A DNA stretch of 64,000 bases. Origin: Ridgeia piscesae (lineage: Eukaryota > Annelida > Polychaeta > Sabellida > Siboglinidae). The DNA lies in the NCBI GenBank assembly GCA_025642075.2, contig JAODUO010000145.1, forward strand, positions 297,501 to 361,500, written 5' to 3'. A program made the translations under genes and the position numbers. Positions 59,570 through 64,000 of this stretch are shown piece after piece (the stretch's first letter is position 1; the number at the start of each line of letters is the position of its first letter). The notes beneath the pieces were generated by a model. It did not search any database. It had not been told where the DNA came from and worked only from the letters and a program-made list of their open reading frames with translations.

Positions 59570-61020
59570 GTAGTGCTTCCAAGGTCACATGGTCATACAA
59601 AATAGGGTCAAATTTGAGGCTGAGATTTCCAGATCAATAACACTCGTGAGTAAAGACCAAGTCATGGCTTTGACCCAGGTAGTATCTGTGTAGCATCACC
59701 ATTGCACAAGAGCTTGGTATCATATCCCAGGCACCGGCCCAGTCCTTGAGAAAACATAACCTTAATCATAAGCTCGGGGGAAACTTAATGTCAGCCTTAT
59801 CTTACCGCCCACCCACCAGCGAAACAGGCAAGTTTTGTGGATGATCACATGTTTTACACCTGTCTCGTGATCCAGATACTGTAAAAAACAGGTAGGCAGT
59901 CACTATTATTCCCCTTATCACAAGAAGGTGACGTAATGGAGAAGGGCTGTAAACCCATTTTTGCCCCAGAATGTTAAGGGTTACGGTACGCCAAAACATT
60001 TATTGAACCCCACATAAAATAGTCATGAAATGGTTGGGATATATTTTGTTTATTAAACATAGATAAAAAAGTAATTTTGCTTTACATTCAGAGACTAAAA
60101 TTGATTGTGGAAATAAAATTTAATTGTGGATAAAATAAACTGTCATGGAGACAATTAATACTGAAGTGAGTAAATACACGTATGAAAATAACTTTGTATA
60201 AATACACAAAAATGAATTCTAGAAACAGGTTGAAAATCACTCAGAACTAAACATAACTTACTAGTTGTCCGCTTATGGTTACGCTGCAAGGATACTCTTG
60301 GAATAAAATGTTGGAAAATTTGTGATATGCCACACAATGACTGTCACAGACAGTGATGTAATGATTCATGCAGGTCTATGGCCTTTCTTTGACCTCATTT
60401 GACCTTTCATAGCTGTGTACTTTTGGAAGCGACATCTCCTTTATACAATGTATCATCTCACTGTATCATTCATACACCATCTGTCTCAGTCACCTTGACC
60501 TATTTTTGAGTCATCTTCATTACAAAACAGTCAATGTCTTATAATTAGCAAAAAAGTGCCTATGTGATTCTGTCTGGTTTTGTGCAATTTTAGCACATTT
60601 TGCAAAACATCAAATTATCTACTACTTAGTTCTACCATAGTGGTACGCTAGCTCATTTACAGAAATGTTTAATTTTATTAATCAAATTATTGAAAAAACT
60701 ACAGTTAATTTTAAGTAGGCCTACATACAGTAGAAATGTTGTGGCAAAAGGTAGCTCTGCTCTGTAATGATTCTATGCTATATGGCATTAGTCATATTTT
60801 GGGAAGATTCCCATATACTATTTTTTTACAATTCTGGCTATGTCAGTGACACATTACTTTCAAATATCTTCTTGCAAACAACATATTTAAACATTAATAA
60901 ACCTGATTAGTAATACATTTAATCAAATAAGGAGGTTAGTAAAATTTATTATTGTGATTACTTCATACAATGTTTTACAAAATACACAATAGGTACCTTA
61001 ATTATAATATAGTTGTGCTC
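59570..61020. other. Gene-free intergenic sequence
   Basis: Unique AT-rich sequence, no recognised element. Confidence 0.5.
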
Positions 61021-61026
61021 AGACAG

Positions 61027-61215
61027 GCACAGATGGTGTAGTGGTTAGAACACCACCTGGCAGCCCGTGGCCCGGGTTCAATACTTGGTCACAGAAGGCA
61101 TATTTAGTGTTAAAACCTGGCTCTCAACATTGGGGATTGTGTATTCCATGTGAATTGGAGAATCATGTTAATATCGGTCCTATCTCAATTCAGCACAAAA
61201 GAACCACCGAGGACA
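61027..61215 (+). mobile_element. tRNA-derived SINE head and body
   Basis: The best preserved tRNA-like head in the window: box A-like tggtgtagtggttagaacac and box B-like cgggttcaatacttgg at tRNA-like spacing. An unrelated body of about 120 bases follows, then the 21-bp minisatellite. It differs from a functional tRNA (poor acceptor stem), so I do not call a tRNA gene. Confidence 0.65.
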
Positions 61216-61224
61216 ATAAGCACC

Positions 61225-62145
61225 CAGGCAGTGACCACCCTCACCCTGGCAGCTGACCACCCTCACCCTGGCAGTGACCACCCTCACCCTGGCACTGACC
61301 ACCCTCACCCTGGCAGTGACCACCCTCACCCTGGCACTGACCACCCTCACCCTGGCAGTGACCACCCTCACCCTGGCAGTGACCACCCTCCCCTGGCAGT
61401 GACCACCCTCACCCTGGCAGTGACCACCCTCACCCTGGCAGTGACCACCCTCACCCTGGCAGTGACCACCCTCACCCTGGCAGTGACCACCCTCACCCTG
61501 GCAGTGACCACCCTCACCCTGGCAGTGACCACCCTCACCCTGGCACTGACCACCCTCACCCTGGCAGTGACCACCTCACCCTGGCACTGACCACCCTCAC
61601 CCTGGCAGTGACCACCCTCACCCTGGCAGTGACCACCCTCACCCTGGCAGTGACCACCCTCACCCTGGCAGTGACCACCCTCACCCTGGCAGTGACCACC
61701 CTCACCCTGGCAGTGACCACCCTCACCCTGGCAGTGACCACCCTCACCCTGGCAGTGACCACCCTCACCCTGGCAGTGACCACCCTCACCCTGGCAGTGA
61801 CCACCCTCACCCTGGCAGTGACCACCCTCACCCTGGCAGTGACCACCCTCGCCCTGGCAGTGACCACCCTCGCCTGGCAGTGACCACCCTCACCCTGGCA
61901 GTGACCACCCTCACCCTGGCAGTGACCACCCTCACCCTGGCAGTGACCACCCTCACCTGGCAGTGACCACCCTCACCCTGGCAGTGACCACCCTCACCCT
62001 GGCAGTGACCACCCTCACCCTGGCAGTGACCACCCTCACCCTGGCAGTGACCACCCTCACCCTGGCAGTGACCACCCTCACCCTGGCAGAGACCACCCTC
62101 ACCCTGGCAGTGACTACCCTCACCCTGGCAGTGACCACCCTCAGT
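61225..62145. repeat. 21-bp minisatellite, about 43 copies
   Basis: The unit is cctcaccctggcagtgacca plus c. Single-base slippages at about 61,390, 61,575, 61,870 and 61,955 shift the frame. Frames reading TTLTLAV or HPHPGSD are artefacts of the period being a multiple of three. Confidence 0.97.
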
Positions 62146-62149
62146 GTTA

Positions 62150-62640
62150 GAATAGAAAGGTCGGCCTGGAGTAAATATTCTGAAAAAAAACTGACTAGTT
62201 CAATGAGACCTCATAAGAACATAACATTGTAACCACAACATACACAGACTAGTCAGTTAACATAACCCCACAGAATGCAGGAAACAATTAGTAGAATTAA
62301 ACCAAGACAACCAGGTTACATTTTTACAGAATAACAACAAACCGTAAAATGAAAACTTCTGAAATGTTACAATATTACCTCGAAATAATGAAAATATCAG
62401 TAGCAACACTGCCAAGCCCCCCTGACTGTTATCACTGGATCACCACAAGCCACAGTGGGAGAACTCTTTCGCAATCAAGAACAAATCATTTTCTGGAAAA
62501 GCTTAGTTTTTTCAACAATCACACTTTCCACGTCTGATGCCTTAGCCCTGGATGCATTGGCCTAGAATTTTGTCCCTGGACAGCATCTATACATGAATGA
62601 TGTGAGGGGAGCTTTCAAAAACTAGCAAAGTCAAAAATAT
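62150..62640. other. Gene-free sequence between minisatellite and SINE
   Basis: No recognised feature. Confidence 0.5.
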
Positions 62641-62644
62641 TTGC

Positions 62645-62970
62645 ACCATTTTGCTGTGGTGGGAGCATTGAACCCTGAATTGAAAGAACCCGGCTTTGAA
62701 TGCTATGTTGTCATGTCAAACATTGGGCAAGTCAATGAAGTCATTCACCCTACATGGTCCAGCTCACTCAGCTGTATGAATAAGTACCTGGCTACAGACA
62801 AGTGGTGGATATTTGTGTACGAACCGTCTTTCTGCATTAATTACAGCATGGCTGAATGCTTCCCAGAGAAGTCGAGATGGCATTCGATTGAATTCATCTG
62901 CCAGGGTAGTTAAGTGTATAGCCCCTTTGAGCAGTCCTGAGGACTGGAAGCGGTCATATGCAAGAACTTA
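62645..62970 (+). mobile_element. tRNA-derived SINE
   Basis: Shared blocks are attgggcaagtcaa, cactcagctgtatgaataag, tacctggctacagaca, agcatggctgaatgcttccc and the tail gagcagtcctgaggactgg. The box B-like part (cccggctttgaatgc) is decayed. The 90-codon frame through it is incidental. Confidence 0.7.
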
Positions 62971-64000
62971 CCTCAAGCCACAAATATGTGATGTGGAGTG
63001 AGTTTGTGATTTTTGCCAATCTAACACAGTCTCCGTCACAGCTGACAATTGCCAGATTTAACTGACATGATCCGGTTGTCGAGATACTAAGCCTACCTAC
63101 CACGCGGGCTGGTCCTGATATCCGCAGTAGCATTGATGTCCATTAATAACTGCTCCTCTCAACAGGTGGCACCACCATGCCAATTTATGGCCTCACTACC
63201 GAGACCTGGCAACAACCAAACCTCTGACCAACTGTACATATGTAATGCTTCACATATCTCAGGACTGAAGGATCATCTCTAAAAATGTAACAGAATACTT
63301 CCATGGTTCACTGTTTCTCAGCAATGGAGTTTTGAGGCAGACTAAGGCAAAAACGTGGGTCTTTGTGTTGGATTAATCTTGGCAGCCACAACTGGTCCTG
63401 TGCTGTGCAGGTTTAGTGATGTACCAGTAAACTGCCAAGGCCAAAACAACCAGGACCCCACTGTTCAAACACTCTTTAAAACCACACACAAGATAAGAGT
63501 AGAAAACGGATAATTAATGACTTTTACCTAACCTCTGCCAGCGAAGCAGTTGTCACACACGCAATTCACCAATAACTCCTTGCTTTTTCATTCACTGCGT
63601 ATCTTCGGTTGCGTTATGGATTCGTACCAGGAATAAGGTGTAGTCTTTTTAAACCAAGGAAAACCAACCGTCGTTACGCAATGATACATATGAACATATA
63701 TCAAGTATACTGGCAAGTGGCGATAATATATTTTTTGCAGATGCCTGTTTAATTATCATAAGAACGTAATATTAAATGGAAAAATAAACCTAGGAACACC
63801 TTCGCTTTAATATAAACAAAGTGGGGTGAACACTGAAAATGCCCCTGAATTTAGAAAGTAGTTGACATCAACTCTTCCCGTCTACGGGGTGGTCTGCCCA
63901 TTAGAACCATCTTTTAATGGCATATCCCATGCGTCATCATCCATTCATTTCATGTCACTGTGTACATAAAAAAAACAAGACAACCGCCAGCGTTTCTTGT
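62971..64000. other. Gene-free sequence to window end
   Basis: Unique sequence; no exon or element I can support. Confidence 0.5.

Noticed and set aside
61027..61100. True tRNA gene
   Set aside because: Box A and box B-like words are present, but the acceptor stem does not pair and a SINE body follows.
61150..62232. Repeat proteins (TTLTLAV or HPHPGSD type) on both strands
   Set aside because: Produced by the 21-bp minisatellite, with frame changes at slippage points and no start or splice support.

Overview
This is a window of an invertebrate animal nuclear genome. The evidence is intron-rich GT-AG genes, low gene density, abundant (TA)n, (CA)n and (TG)n microsatellites, many minisatellites and tRNA-derived SINEs. 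The style fits a lophotrochozoan, probably a mollusc, but that is inference from genome texture and from the two recognisable proteins; no species can be named.

Layout. (1) 1-12,486: the 3' two thirds of COG1 on the + strand, a subunit of the conserved oligomeric Golgi tethering complex. Thirteen coding exons splice in phase to 577 residues and a stop codon. The 5' exons lie left of the window. Its introns hold an 18-bp minisatellite, several microsatellites, a SINE and a dispersed repeat. (2) About 12.8-20.5 kb: a block of five different minisatellites (units of 31, 26, 28, 27 and 22 bp), the first probably inside the COG1 3' UTR. (3) 20.5-38.7 kb: gene-free AT-rich DNA with a CpG-rich patch (about 21.83-22.31 kb) between direct repeats, a near-perfect 48-bp-arm hairpin at 23.4 kb and two SINEs. 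(4) 38,962-40,888: a complete two-exon MEX3 gene on the + strand, an RNA-binding protein with two KH domains and a C-terminal RING, with a promoter carrying GC, CCAAT and CRE boxes and a long 3' UTR ending near 41,842. (5) 41.9-64 kb: mostly non-coding, with three minisatellites (38/76, 49 and 21 bp), a 450-bp foldback at 59 kb, SINE copies, and several small exon-like islands that are only candidates: a YY1/ATG first-exon-like site at 45.89 kb, a WD40-like terminal exon at 46.85 kb with a poly(A) signal, a signal-peptide-like exon at 49.87 kb and a Cys-rich exon at 57.07 kb.

The two firm genes act in different processes (Golgi vesicle tethering and post-transcriptional control), and nothing in the window links them functionally. 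I found no bacterial-type system, CRISPR array, viral gene or rRNA. Long open frames inside the minisatellites are repeat artefacts. The most unusual content is the density and variety of tandem repeats, some of which multiply recognisable transcription-factor motifs, plus the two large inverted repeats.
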